From an uncultured Mucispirillum sp. (GTDB taxonomy: Bacteria; Chrysiogenota; Deferribacteres; Deferribacterales; Mucispirillaceae): a DNA stretch of 64,000 nt. The notes beneath the pieces are model-generated. The model searched no databases, was not told the origin of the DNA, and was given only the letters and a program-made list of their open reading frames with translations. Numbering within the stretch: the first letter of the stretch is position 1; every line of letters begins with the position of its first letter. Made by a program: the position numbers and the translations under genes. Below are positions 48,456 to 57,486 of this stretch, one piece after another. Location: assembly GCA_944326705.1 (NCBI GenBank), contig CALVEY010000009.1, positions 1-64,000 of the forward strand, given 5' to 3'.

Positions 48456-49455
48456 AATCTTTCCTGTGAGCTTTAACCATATCAGAAACATATTCTATTA
48501 ATTCTTTTGTTCCGCTGCGGGTAAGTGATGAAATTCTAAAAAGAGTAATATTATTTTCTTCTGCAAATTTTTCAAATTCAAAAAATACATCATCGTTGCA
48601 GGCGTCCATTTTTGTAGCAGCAACTATCTCTTTTTTATCTTTTAAAGATTCTGCATAAAGAGAAAGCTCATTTCTAATAGTTTTATATCTTTCTATCATA
48701 GATTCTTCACTTGATGCATCTATAAAATGCAGTAAAAGAGATGTTCTTTCAATATGCCTTAAAAACTGCTGTCCAAGTCCTGCACCAGCGTGAGCATTTT
48801 CAATAAGCCCTGGCATATCAGCAATTACAAAACTGCCACCATGGCCGTCTTTTATTACTCCTAGATTTGGAGTAAGTGTAGTAAATGGATAATCTGCTAT
48901 TTTTGGCTTTGCAGCAGATACAACAGAAATAAATGTAGATTTTCCTGCATTAGGAAAGCCGATAATACCAACATCTGCTAAAAGTTTAAGCTCAAGCTCT
49001 ACTTCAATTTCCTGACCAGGCTTGCCATCTTCTGCATATCGTGGCGCTCTCTGCTCAGGTGTAGCAAAGTTCATATTTCCTCTGCCGCCTCTGCCTCCAA
49101 GAGCAGCTAAAACTTTTTCACCATCATGAGTAATATCTGCAATAATATCACCAGTCTCTGCATTTCTAATAATAGTGCCAAGTGGAACAGGAAGTATCAA
49201 ATCCTCCCCTGCTTTTCCGTGCATATCACTGCCTTTACCTTTTTCTCCGTCTGGTGCTTTATATACTGATTTATAGCGGAAATCCATTAATGTATGGCGG
49301 GATTTATCTCCAATGAAATAAATACAAGCACCATTACCACCATTGCCCCCATTTGGACCGCCCTTTGGCACATATTTTTCTCTGCGGAAGCTGATGCAGC
49401 CGTCACCGCCGTTACCTGCTTTTAGTTTAATAGATGCTGTATCAATAAATTTCAT
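48418..49455 (-). CDS. obgE: Ribosome-associated GTPase ObgE
   Basis: An essential GTPase involved in late 50S assembly and stress signalling. The glycine-rich Obg fold is obvious (KAGNGGDGCISFRREKYVPKGGPNGGNGG), followed by the G domain with GFPNAGKSTFIS (P loop), ADYPFTTLTPNLG, ADMPGLIENAHAGAGLG and ATKMDA. At 345 residues it lacks a long C-terminal extension. It lies downstream of rpmA in the standard rplU-rpmA-obgE order, separated by a terminator-like hairpin. Confidence 0.97.
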   Translation of the reverse strand: MKFIDTASIKLKAGNGGDGCISFRREKYVPKGGPNGGNGGNGACIYFIGDKSRHTLMDFRYKSVYKAPDGEKGKGSDMHGKAGEDLILPVPLGTIIRNAETGDIIADITHDGEKVLAALGGRGGRGNMNFATPEQRAPRYAEDGKPGQEIEVELELKLLADVGIIGFPNAGKSTFISVVSAAKPKIADYPFTTLTPNLGVIKDGHGGSFVIADMPGLIENAHAGAGLGQQFLRHIERTSLLLHFIDASSEESMIERYKTIRNELSLYAESLKDKKEIVAATKMDACNDDVFFEFEKFAEENNITLFRISSLTRSGTKELIEYVSDMVKAHRKDYEETQSDTSEQL

Positions 49456-49484
49456 ATAGTTATAACCTGTTTAGAATAAATAGA

Positions 49485-49511
49485 ATAAAAAAAGCCGGTA
49501 TAAACCGGCTT
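49485..49511 (-). terminator. Hairpin between rpmA and obgE
   Basis: AAGCCGGT (49492-49499) pairs with ACCGGCTT (49504-49511); the minus strand continues into a T-rich run (plus-strand ATAAAAAAA). It probably reduces read-through from the ribosomal protein genes into obgE. Confidence 0.8.
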
Positions 49512-49534
49512 AACAAACCATATAAATGGTATAA

Positions 49535-49798
49535 TTAACATGCTTTTTCAGTTTCAATCATTACAAACTGACCAAGTCTGCCTTTATCAACAAACTTAAC
49601 ATAGCCAGGAATAAGAGCGAATAAAGTATCATCTTTACCGATACCTACACCTTCGCCTGGTTTATATTTAGTGCCTCTTTGGCGAATGATAATATTACCA
49701 GCTTTAACTAATTCGCCGCCAAATTTTTTAACGCCTAATCTTTTGGAATGGCTGTCCCTACCGTTACGAGAACTACCGCCTGCTTTCTTGTGAGCCAT
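49535..49798 (-). CDS. rpmA: Ribosomal protein L27
   Basis: An 87-residue 50S protein near the peptidyl-transferase centre. The N terminus [24 protein letters not shown] is canonical. No N-terminal cleavable extension is present, so it is the directly mature type. It lies 9 nt after rplU. Length and sequence are normal apart from the C-terminal ETEKAC. Confidence 0.97.
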   Translation of the reverse strand: MAHKKAGGSSRNGRDSHSKRLGVKKFGGELVKAGNIIIRQRGTKYKPGEGVGIGKDDTLFALIPGYVKFVDKGRLGQFVMIETEKAC

Positions 49799-49807
49799 TG
49801 TTATCTC

Positions 49808-50116
49808 CTATCCATTAATTTTAACAACTTTTACTTTAGTAAACATTTGTCTGTGACCTTGGCGTTTACGATAATCTTTTCTTCTTTTCTTTTTGAAGAT
49901 GTAAACCCTGTCAGCTTTTCCGTGCTCAAGCACTTCAACTTCGATAGAAGCTCCTTTAACAAAAGGCGAACCTGCAGTTTGCTTATCACCTGAAATAAAA
50001 AGAACTTCTTCAAATTTATGAGTGGCGCCTACTTCAACTTCTAATTTTTCAACGTTGAAAATATCGCCTTCTTTTACGGTGTATTGTTTTCCACCAGTTT
50101 TAATTACTGCGAACAT
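49808..50116 (-). CDS. rplU: Ribosomal protein L21
   Basis: A 102-residue 50S protein. MFAVIKTGGKQYTVKEGDIFNVEKL at the N terminus and KKKRRKDYRKRQGHRQMFTKVKV near the C terminus are diagnostic. The start at 50116 is set by GGAGG about 6 nt upstream; the frame is open a further 20 codons without homology. It is the first gene of the rplU-rpmA-obgE group. Confidence 0.97.
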   Translation of the reverse strand: MFAVIKTGGKQYTVKEGDIFNVEKLEVEVGATHKFEEVLFISGDKQTAGSPFVKGASIEVEVLEHGKADRVYIFKKKRRKDYRKRQGHRQMFTKVKVVKING

Positions 50117-50185
50117 GCAGAACCTCCACCTATTATTAAGGAAAATTAATCTAATACAAAAAAATAGTGCTGTCAAGCAAAATTT

Positions 50186-51358
50186 TTAATTTTCTTGTAA
50201 TTTTTCTATTCCAGTGCCTTTTAGTGTAACTTCCCGCCTTTCTCCAGAGTTACTCATTATGATGATTTTCTTTGTAAAATCAGCATTTCTATCAGGTGCA
50301 AATGTAAAACCTAAATAGCAGGACTGGCCTTTTTTTAGTATAAAATTTGTTTCATTATTATTAGCAATACATGATGGCAGGTTTTTATTATTTACAACTA
50401 CCATTCTAAAATTTGAGTCTTTACTTTCTGATAAAATAGAATAGTGCTGGTCAGTATCGCTTGTATTAGGTATAAGAATTTTCTGCACATTGCCACCAAA
50501 ATATACAGTGCCAAAGTCAAGCATATCTGAAGCAGAGCCGTAAAGTGTATATTCTTTTGCACCAGAAAGTATTCTTTTATTAAAAATTAATTTTGCAGAA
50601 AAATCACCTGCTGAGCTTGGCAGAAAGCTGATAACTATACCGCACGGGCTGTCAGTTGGTTCTTTAATTTCATTGCCGGATATTTTACATGTGCTAAGTG
50701 ATGAATCAATTTTAAATGATTCATCACCATTTATTTCATAAGTAAGCGGTGATGTATCTTTCTTATCTGTATTAAATATTTTAATATAGGCATACTTATC
50801 ACTTTTTGTGCCTGCAGTTTCATTCTGCCATTTAATAGAATATTCTGCCCTTTTATTATCAATATTTTCGCCGCTGTTATCTGTATAATATAATATTGTA
50901 AAATCAGGCATTAAAATACCCCTGCCTGTAATATTATATTCAAGAGTATCTTTCTGGCTTCTAATATACATAATTTCTGAATATTCTTTTACTTCTGTAG
51001 GTGAAAAAGTAAGGTGCATACGGCATTTCTGCTCTGCAGGAATAGAAAATACAGTTTCCCCATAATGCTGTATGCAGGAATCTTCAGTAATTGTAGAAAA
51101 TGTTTCTTTAGTTTCATTATCAAATATATCTTCTGTTAATGGTGCAGCTTTAATATCACTTGTCTGCATAGAAAGATGTGAAGAAAATGATACTGAATAT
51201 TCCATAGTAATGGCAGTAGTATTTTCTATAGTAATAATCTGGCTTATAGAGTTTGCTCTGTCTTTATTAAAGAAAGAATTGCCAAAATTAATAGTATCTG
51301 CAAAAGCACTACTTGATGTAATTATAAATATAAAAGCAAAAACTGCTTTGTATCTCAT
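50186..51358 (-). CDS. Exported protein with choice-of-anchor/HYDIN-type Ig-like repeats (inferred)
   Basis: A 390-residue protein with a signal peptide (FIFIITSSSAFADTINFGN). Three beta-rich units of about 110 residues each are suggested. Repeated features are phrases like AEQKCRMHLTFSPTEVKEYS, GIVISFLPSSAGDFSAKLIF and QSCYLGFTFAPDRNADFTKKI, each ending in a GRG/GSA/KGTG turn (ITGRGILMP, LYGSASD, LKGTGIEK). This is the pattern of the choice-of-anchor D / ASPM-SPD2-Hydin domain found in secreted and surface proteins. The function is unknown. It starts 64 nt after the oligosaccharyltransferase gene on the same strand. Confidence 0.65.
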   Translation of the reverse strand: MRYKAVFAFIFIITSSSAFADTINFGNSFFNKDRANSISQIITIENTTAITMEYSVSFSSHLSMQTSDIKAAPLTEDIFDNETKETFSTITEDSCIQHYGETVFSIPAEQKCRMHLTFSPTEVKEYSEIMYIRSQKDTLEYNITGRGILMPDFTILYYTDNSGENIDNKRAEYSIKWQNETAGTKSDKYAYIKIFNTDKKDTSPLTYEINGDESFKIDSSLSTCKISGNEIKEPTDSPCGIVISFLPSSAGDFSAKLIFNKRILSGAKEYTLYGSASDMLDFGTVYFGGNVQKILIPNTSDTDQHYSILSESKDSNFRMVVVNNKNLPSCIANNNETNFILKKGQSCYLGFTFAPDRNADFTKKIIIMSNSGERREVTLKGTGIEKLQEN

Positions 51359-51422
51359 ATATTCTCCTAATTAGCATATAAATACAGTATATACTCTTTT
51401 TTTGCAATATAAAAGTATAAAC

Positions 51423-53525
51423 TTAAAAATCTTTTGGATTTACTTTATAAACTACACCATAAGGGTACTGGTTTATAACGGGAGTAAAATATTTTTCATC
51501 AGCATTCTGCAGCAGAAAAAGCTGCACAAATGAAGAATCTAAAAGTGCTGGTGAAAGAATATAAGTAATAAATCCATTGGCAGCAGGCATTAAAACAACA
51601 GAATAGCCCATCTGCAGAGTATAAGTTTGTGTATTAGTTAATTTGCCGTTATCTGTCAGCATAAGTTTACTAAGCTGTATGTTATTTGAGTTTGCTGAAA
51701 GAATACCTGTTTCCACATTAATATTAATATTATTTGAGCATAAAAGTGTATTATTGTCACCAGGCTGGCAGAATGTGGTAAGTATAGCTTCAGCACTGCC
51801 TGCTAAATAAGAAATAGCACTGTATTTTTGTATCATATCAAAAGTAAATAATACATAAATGTTTTCATTTTCAGGCCCTTTATTATAAGAAGTCATAACT
51901 TTAGTTACTTCATCTATAGTTTTATTATCTTTAAACATTTTCTGCACTTCTTCATAGCCGCCTTTTGCAATAAATGAAGAGATATTATAAAGTTCTTCCT
52001 GGCTGCCTGTAAGGCTTTTTGCAATCATCCATGTTTTTGGAGTGGACTGGCTCATACCGCTGTGGTATACAGGAAATCCTGTTACATCAGTAATTGCAAG
52101 TCCGTAATCCCACCATGTATATATTGTAGAGTTATCTGGCAGCTCTTTTCCCATTTTATCTATTAATGCATAAATTGATGTATCAATAGATGGACCAGGT
52201 ATCATACCATAGGCTGTTAATTTTGCTGCAAAAATACCAGTTAAAAGCATAATAGTAAGTAAAAGTGGAGCAAATGTATTTATGTAAACACTGCGGTTTT
52301 GATACTGGTTTGATAATTTTTTAAAAATATAGTGAGAAGCAATATATATAAGGTATCCAAACCCAATAGCAATAACAGGCATTAAAAACATTGCAAACCT
52401 GCCTGAGCTTATAAATGTAACAAAGCCCATAGCAAATATTGGTGCAAGTGGCAGTGCTTTTTTAATATTAGCAGCAAAAAATAATATCCCGCCAAAAAGC
52501 CCAAGTATAAAAAGCAGTGAGTTTTGGATAGTGAAGTTAACTATACCCTCAAAAGATTCTGCAGCAGCTTCGCTTATTGTATTATATACCCATGGTATAG
52601 GCGAATTTGCTTCTAAGTTGTTTGGAAGAAATGGTATATATACAGCCATTGAGCCTATTAAAGCTTCAAGAGAATCTATGAACACAAGTGGGTTTGATGT
52701 AAGAATATATATAAGTGAAGCAATTAATATGCTTTTATATTTCTTGTTATATATAAATAATGAGATAACAAACACAACAAAATATACAAGATTAAAAAGT
52801 ATATGGTTGTAAAAATGCTGAAATGCAAGCATAGTAAGCCCTAAGCATGCAGATAATATATAAAGATATGTTTCTTTTTTAGCTTTTGATGCAGTAAGCA
52901 CAAAAAGGCTTGCAAGGAAAAGGAAAAACATATTTCCCCCGTCTGTATCAAACCTGCCTATTGATGTTCTGCCATAATATACTGGTGCAAATGTGGTTAA
53001 AAGCCCTGTAATTATACCTATTGACGGATAGCCTGCAAAATAAAAATAAAGGCATACTGCAAGTATAAAAAAACTTCCAAGCCATGGCACCATATTAATG
53101 GCTGCATTATAATAATCAACACCTGTAATATTATGTATTTTTGCAAGTATAACACTTAAAAGGGGTGCAGGGTCATAAAAAGGGACACCTTCTGGATAAA
53201 ATATATCTATATCATCTCCGCCAGGAACATATTCGCTGGCATTTAATTCTTTTGCATGTCTTGTATATTTATAAGCGTCAAGAGTAGTCATCATTGGAGT
53301 ATTTTCATAAAAGAACTGCTCTTTATTCTGCTTCCATACATCAAACTGGTCATACCTTGCATTAACTGAAATAAAAAATGCAGCAAGTGCAGCAATCAGA
53401 AAAACTATAAAGGAATATTTAGAGCTTTCTGTTGGAAAGTTAATGTATGAAGTTATTTTATTATATTTTGCACAAAATGCCTGTATGGCTTTATTTTCTG
53501 CTGCTTTTTGTCTAATATCTGCCAT
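51423..53525 (-). CDS. pglB: STT3/PglB-type oligosaccharyltransferase
   Basis: A 700-residue inner-membrane enzyme of the class that transfers a lipid-linked glycan to Asn in N-linked glycosylation. The catalytic WWDYG motif is at about residue 471 (TWWDYGLAI). N-terminal loop acidic residues are in TLDAYKYTRHAKEL and GRFDTDGGNMFF, matching the metal- and sequon-binding acidic positions of PglB. About 12 membrane helices precede a periplasmic C-terminal domain. No other pgl genes adjoin it. It overlaps the aminopeptidase gene by 14 nt. Glycan genes lie elsewhere in the window (61889-64000). Confidence 0.88.
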   Translation of the reverse strand: MADIRQKAAENKAIQAFCAKYNKITSYINFPTESSKYSFIVFLIAALAAFFISVNARYDQFDVWKQNKEQFFYENTPMMTTLDAYKYTRHAKELNASEYVPGGDDIDIFYPEGVPFYDPAPLLSVILAKIHNITGVDYYNAAINMVPWLGSFFILAVCLYFYFAGYPSIGIITGLLTTFAPVYYGRTSIGRFDTDGGNMFFLFLASLFVLTASKAKKETYLYILSACLGLTMLAFQHFYNHILFNLVYFVVFVISLFIYNKKYKSILIASLIYILTSNPLVFIDSLEALIGSMAVYIPFLPNNLEANSPIPWVYNTISEAAAESFEGIVNFTIQNSLLFILGLFGGILFFAANIKKALPLAPIFAMGFVTFISSGRFAMFLMPVIAIGFGYLIYIASHYIFKKLSNQYQNRSVYINTFAPLLLTIMLLTGIFAAKLTAYGMIPGPSIDTSIYALIDKMGKELPDNSTIYTWWDYGLAITDVTGFPVYHSGMSQSTPKTWMIAKSLTGSQEELYNISSFIAKGGYEEVQKMFKDNKTIDEVTKVMTSYNKGPENENIYVLFTFDMIQKYSAISYLAGSAEAILTTFCQPGDNNTLLCSNNININVETGILSANSNNIQLSKLMLTDNGKLTNTQTYTLQMGYSVVLMPAANGFITYILSPALLDSSFVQLFLLQNADEKYFTPVINQYPYGVVYKVNPKDF

Positions 53526-55020
53526 TATCAGCCTCTAAGTAATGTGTTTTTAAAAACTGGAATAAAAGCCTTAAACCAAAACCTGTAGCCTCTTTTCCAA
53601 AAATAGGGTGAGATTTTTCTAAGTAAGCAGGTCCTGCAATGTCTAAGTGTATCCATGGGTAGTTATCTACAAACTGCTTTAAAAATAATGCAGCATGGAG
53701 TGCGCCGCCTTCTCTGCCGAAAGTGCTCATATTTTGAATATCTGCAACAGTGCTGTTTATACCCTGTTCATATCCATCAAAAAGTGGCAGTTCCCATACA
53801 TCTTCTGCTGCTTCCCATGAAATATCGCTTATCTGCTTGCTTAAAAACTTTCTGTTTGAGAAAAGTCCTGCACAAAATGGTCCAAGAGCTACAACACAGG
53901 CGCCTGTTAATGTGGCTGCATCTATAATTATTTCAGGGTCAGTTTTTGTTGCCATATAAAGAGCATCTGCTAATATCAGCCTGCCTTCTGCATCTGTATT
54001 TAATATTTCTACAGTTTTTCCACTTGCAGAAGTTATTACATCACCAGGTACAAGAGCATCTCTGCCTATAATATTTTCTGCAAGCGGTATATATGTATTG
54101 ACATTTATTTTAAGTTCAAGTTCAGCAATAAGCTTTGTTAATGTAAACATTAATGCAGCACCTGACATATCTGTTTTCATATCAGTCATACTGGCAGCAG
54201 GCTTTAAGCTGGAGCCGCCGCTGTCAAAAGTGATACCTTTACCAACAAGAGCAATATTTTTATTTGTGTCTGGCGCTCCATTATATTCTATATGGATAAA
54301 GCGGGGCATATTACTGCTGCTTCTGCCTACTGCATATAAAAGATTTAAATTATTTTCCTGAATTTCTTTTTCGTCCCAAATAGTTACTTTCATATTACTA
54401 AGACTATTTGATTTAACAAAATCTGCAAATAATGCAGGAGTTAAATGGTTTGCAGGAGTATTTATTAAATCTTTCATAATATTTATATTTGTAAATACAG
54501 TGTTCCACTGTTCTGCATTATCATCAATATATTTTTTAAGCCGCGGCATAGCTGTAATAATTTCTGCTTCAAAAGTATGTTCTGGAGATTTTTTAGATTT
54601 AAAGTTTTCAAAAGAATAGTCTGCAAACATAAAGCCTTCTAAAAATGCTTTTGTGCTGGAGAAATCTTTTTTCTCATTATAAATATCTTCAAATGAAATC
54701 ATAGAAAAAGATGATATCTGGTCTTTTTTAAATATGGAAGCAGTTTTAGCACCAAGCTCCATATAAAACCTTGCATCTTCCTGCTCTTTTGGGATGTGTA
54801 TTATATATATTTTTTTAAGTTTTTTATTAACATCTAAGTAAAAGCTTTTAGATTCTTTTTCTTCAAAGTTAAAATAATCTGACTGTATAATTTTCTGTAT
54901 TTCATCATCTATTTTTTTGCCAGTAATCAGCCTTAAAGAGCGTATATTTTTATACACTGGTATTAGTATGGCATCTTTTTTAGAATCAACTGCGATTTTT
55001 TTTCTGCATGAAATCTTCAT
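53512..55020 (-). CDS. pepA: Leucyl aminopeptidase (M17)
   Basis: A cytosolic hexameric metallopeptidase removing N-terminal residues. The two-metal site motifs are intact: VGKGITFDSGG with the catalytic Lys, TDMSGAALM, and NTDAEGRLILADAL, the M17 signature. The N-terminal domain is divergent, as usual. I start at ATG 55020, because AGGTG lies about 6 nt upstream; the frame is also open from a GTG at 55029. At 502 residues it is of normal length. It is coupled by overlap to the pglB gene. Confidence 0.94.
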   Translation of the reverse strand: MKISCRKKIAVDSKKDAILIPVYKNIRSLRLITGKKIDDEIQKIIQSDYFNFEEKESKSFYLDVNKKLKKIYIIHIPKEQEDARFYMELGAKTASIFKKDQISSFSMISFEDIYNEKKDFSSTKAFLEGFMFADYSFENFKSKKSPEHTFEAEIITAMPRLKKYIDDNAEQWNTVFTNINIMKDLINTPANHLTPALFADFVKSNSLSNMKVTIWDEKEIQENNLNLLYAVGRSSSNMPRFIHIEYNGAPDTNKNIALVGKGITFDSGGSSLKPAASMTDMKTDMSGAALMFTLTKLIAELELKINVNTYIPLAENIIGRDALVPGDVITSASGKTVEILNTDAEGRLILADALYMATKTDPEIIIDAATLTGACVVALGPFCAGLFSNRKFLSKQISDISWEAAEDVWELPLFDGYEQGINSTVADIQNMSTFGREGGALHAALFLKQFVDNYPWIHLDIAGPAYLEKSHPIFGKEATGFGLRLLFQFLKTHYLEADNGRY

Positions 55021-55149
55021 AATAATCACCTAAAAATAATAGTATATAAATTTCTGCCAATATTTATAATAAATTTTTTCAAAAAAAAATATAAAAATTT
55101 TGATTTTAAACAAAAATTTTTAAAAATTATTATAAGTAAAAAAAGTTCA

Positions 55150-55177
55150 TTGCAATATTACAATGTATATATATAAT
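55150..55177 (+). promoter_or_regulatory. Predicted promoter of the GGDEF gene
   Basis: TTGCAA (55150-55155), a 16-bp spacer and a perfect TATAAT (55172-55177), 17 nt before the ATG at 55195. A CATTG...CAATG inverted repeat (about 55148-55165) overlaps the -35 box and could be an operator. GGGAG at 55184-55188 is the ribosome binding site. Confidence 0.6.
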
Positions 55178-55194
55178 GATACTGGGAGTAATAA

Positions 55195-56559
55195 ATGGGA
55201 AAAATACAGGAAAGACCATTATTTTACGGTCATAAAATATCATTATTAGTTGCCATTGAGTTTGTGCTGGCATTTTCTGGTCTGGGTTATTTTATTCCTT
55301 ACGGCAGTGCAACAATTATGTATATACCAGTAATAGCTGCAGCCTATTTTTACGGTATAAAAGCAGGTGTTCTTCTTGGGGCTATTTTTGGAATAACAAG
55401 CATATGGAAAGCATCAATGGCTGGAGTGAGCAGTTTTGATTTAATGTTTTCGCCTTTTTTCAGCACCAGTATTGCAGGCAGCTTATACATTGCTCTTGGT
55501 GCAAGAATACTTTTTGGTTTTGCAGCAGGTGTGCTTTTTGCCCTTTTTAAAAATGTAAAAATAAATGAATATGTAAAAGTAACTGTTTTATCAATTACGG
55601 CTCATTTAGTGCATACATTTCTTGTGCTTATACCTATGGGATATTTTTTTCCTGATGCTCATATAGATAAAAAATATATTGCAGGCAGTATATTTTCTAT
55701 AAATGAAATGCTGCAGATTATTCTTTTAACTGTCAGTATGTGCGCAACTGTATATATATCAAAAAATAAACGGCTTGCAGAGATAGAGAAAATTTTAGAT
55801 GAAGGCAGGCAGTCATATTACACAAAACGGCTTAAAATTGAAGGCGCATTTTTTGTGCTGTTTTTATTTTTAGTTATACTTGCATTAATGGTGCATCTGC
55901 ATGATATGATTATTATAGTAGTAAATGCAGCAGATATAGAGCTGCCCTTTGAAGCACGAATTATGTTTATTAATCTGCAGATACAGTTTTTAGTAGGCGT
56001 TGCAGCTATATCACATATAATAGGAGTGTTTGTCACATCTTACAGGGTATATTCTGTATATCATATTAATAATGCAGATAAAGATTTAATGACAGGCTTA
56101 TACAGCAAAACAACAGCAGTAGATTATGGGGCAACTGTAATAAATAATAAAAAAGACTTCCCAGATACATATTTTATGATGATAGATATTGATAATTTTA
56201 AAGGTATAAATGATACATATGGTCATTTGATGGGCGATAAAGTAATAATAAATATAGCAAGGTTTTTAGAAAAGCATTTTGGTGCTTATGGTTTAGTGTC
56301 AAGATTTGGCGGCGATGAATTTGCAGTATTTGTTACAAGGTCATTAAATGAAAATGATATAGAAATAAAAATAAAGGAATTTCAGTCTGATGCAGCAAGT
56401 ATATCATTAGGTGATGACAGGAAAGTTACATGCAGTATTGGAGTATGTCATGTAGATAATGAGAAAAAGTTTGATGAAGTATATAAAAAAGCAGACGAAA
56501 TGTTATATCTTGTAAAATCAGCAGGCAGAAATGGGTATAGATTTTATAAAAAAATGTAG
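55195..56559 (+). CDS. Membrane diguanylate cyclase with an ECF-S-like sensor domain
   Basis: A 454-residue protein. The N-terminal half has about eight hydrophobic segments. The first six (for example YGSATIMYIPVIAAAYFYGIKAGVLLGAIFGITS) look like the S-component fold of ECF vitamin transporters. The C-terminal half is a GGDEF domain with intact RFGGDEFAVF (about residue 370) and the upstream DIDNFKGINDTYGH metal/GTP site, so it should synthesise c-di-GMP. The RxxD inhibitory site five residues before GGDEF is missing. The sensor assignment is by appearance and needs a profile search. Confidence 0.82.
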   Translation: MGKIQERPLFYGHKISLLVAIEFVLAFSGLGYFIPYGSATIMYIPVIAAAYFYGIKAGVLLGAIFGITSIWKASMAGVSSFDLMFSPFFSTSIAGSLYIALGARILFGFAAGVLFALFKNVKINEYVKVTVLSITAHLVHTFLVLIPMGYFFPDAHIDKKYIAGSIFSINEMLQIILLTVSMCATVYISKNKRLAEIEKILDEGRQSYYTKRLKIEGAFFVLFLFLVILALMVHLHDMIIIVVNAADIELPFEARIMFINLQIQFLVGVAAISHIIGVFVTSYRVYSVYHINNADKDLMTGLYSKTTAVDYGATVINNKKDFPDTYFMMIDIDNFKGINDTYGHLMGDKVIINIARFLEKHFGAYGLVSRFGGDEFAVFVTRSLNENDIEIKIKEFQSDAASISLGDDRKVTCSIGVCHVDNEKKFDEVYKKADEMLYLVKSAGRNGYRFYKKM

Positions 56560-56697
56560 GAAATCAGTAAAAATATAAATAAATTTATAAATTTATGAAA
56601 GAAAAACTTGCAAGCTTTAGAATATAATGATATTAGATATAGATTGTATTATCTTTTGATAGGAAAATGTTGTTATATACAGGGGGTTGATAATTAC

Positions 56698-57486
56698 ATG
56701 AATTGTAAGGTTATAGCTGTAGCTAACCAGAAAGGCGGTGTTGGCAAAACAACCACAGCAGTAAACCTTTCTGCATCACTTGCAGTAGCAGAAGCCAGAG
56801 TTCTGCTTATAGATTTTGACCCTCAGGGGAATGCAACCAGTGGTTTAGGTGTAATGCCTGACCAAATAGAAAATGATATTTATGATGTTTTAGTTAACGG
56901 TGCTGATATTAATTCTGCACTTTGCCATACAGAAATAGAAGGGCTTGATTTAGTTCCTGCAAGGATAGAGCTTTCAGCTGCAGAAGTGGAGCTTATACAA
57001 GAGCTTTCAAGGGAAACTAAATTAAAAAGAGCTATTGCAGAATTAAAAGAAAACTATGATTATATATTAATAGACTGTCCGCCGTCCTTAGGGCTTTTAA
57101 CAGTTAATGCACTAACTGCAGCAGGCTCTGTATTAATTCCTATGCAGTGTGAATATTTTGCTATGGAAGGCTTAGGGCAGCTTTTAAATACAATCAACTT
57201 AATTAAGGAAAATTTAAACCCTGATTTAACTATTGAAGGAATACTGCTTACAATGTATGATGTTCGCAATAATCTTTCAAAAGAAGTTATGAATCAGGTA
57301 ACTACACATTTTCCAGATAAAGCTTTTAAAACAGTAGTGCCTAGAAACGTTGCTTTAAGTGAAGCTCCAAGTTATGGCAAGCCTGTAATATTATATCAGG
57401 CAAAAGCAAGAGGCACAGAATGTTATATAGAGCTTGCAAAAGAAATACTTAATAAAGCAAACCAGCAGGAACAGGATAAACAATGA
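56698..57486 (+). CDS. parA: Chromosome partitioning ATPase ParA (Soj)
   Basis: A Walker-type ATPase that moves origin regions with ParB. The deviant Walker A is NQKGGVGKTTTAVNLSASL, followed by LLIDFDPQGNATSGLG, DCPPSLGLLTVNAL and PMQCEYFAMEGL. I start at MNCKVIAVANQKGG (56698) with AGGGGG upstream; 30 extra upstream codons without homology are open. The length is 262 aa. It overlaps parB by 4 nt. The cognate parS sites are at 11252 and 13354. Confidence 0.96.
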   Translation: MNCKVIAVANQKGGVGKTTTAVNLSASLAVAEARVLLIDFDPQGNATSGLGVMPDQIENDIYDVLVNGADINSALCHTEIEGLDLVPARIELSAAEVELIQELSRETKLKRAIAELKENYDYILIDCPPSLGLLTVNALTAAGSVLIPMQCEYFAMEGLGQLLNTINLIKENLNPDLTIEGILLTMYDVRNNLSKEVMNQVTTHFPDKAFKTVVPRNVALSEAPSYGKPVILYQAKARGTECYIELAKEILNKANQQEQDKQ

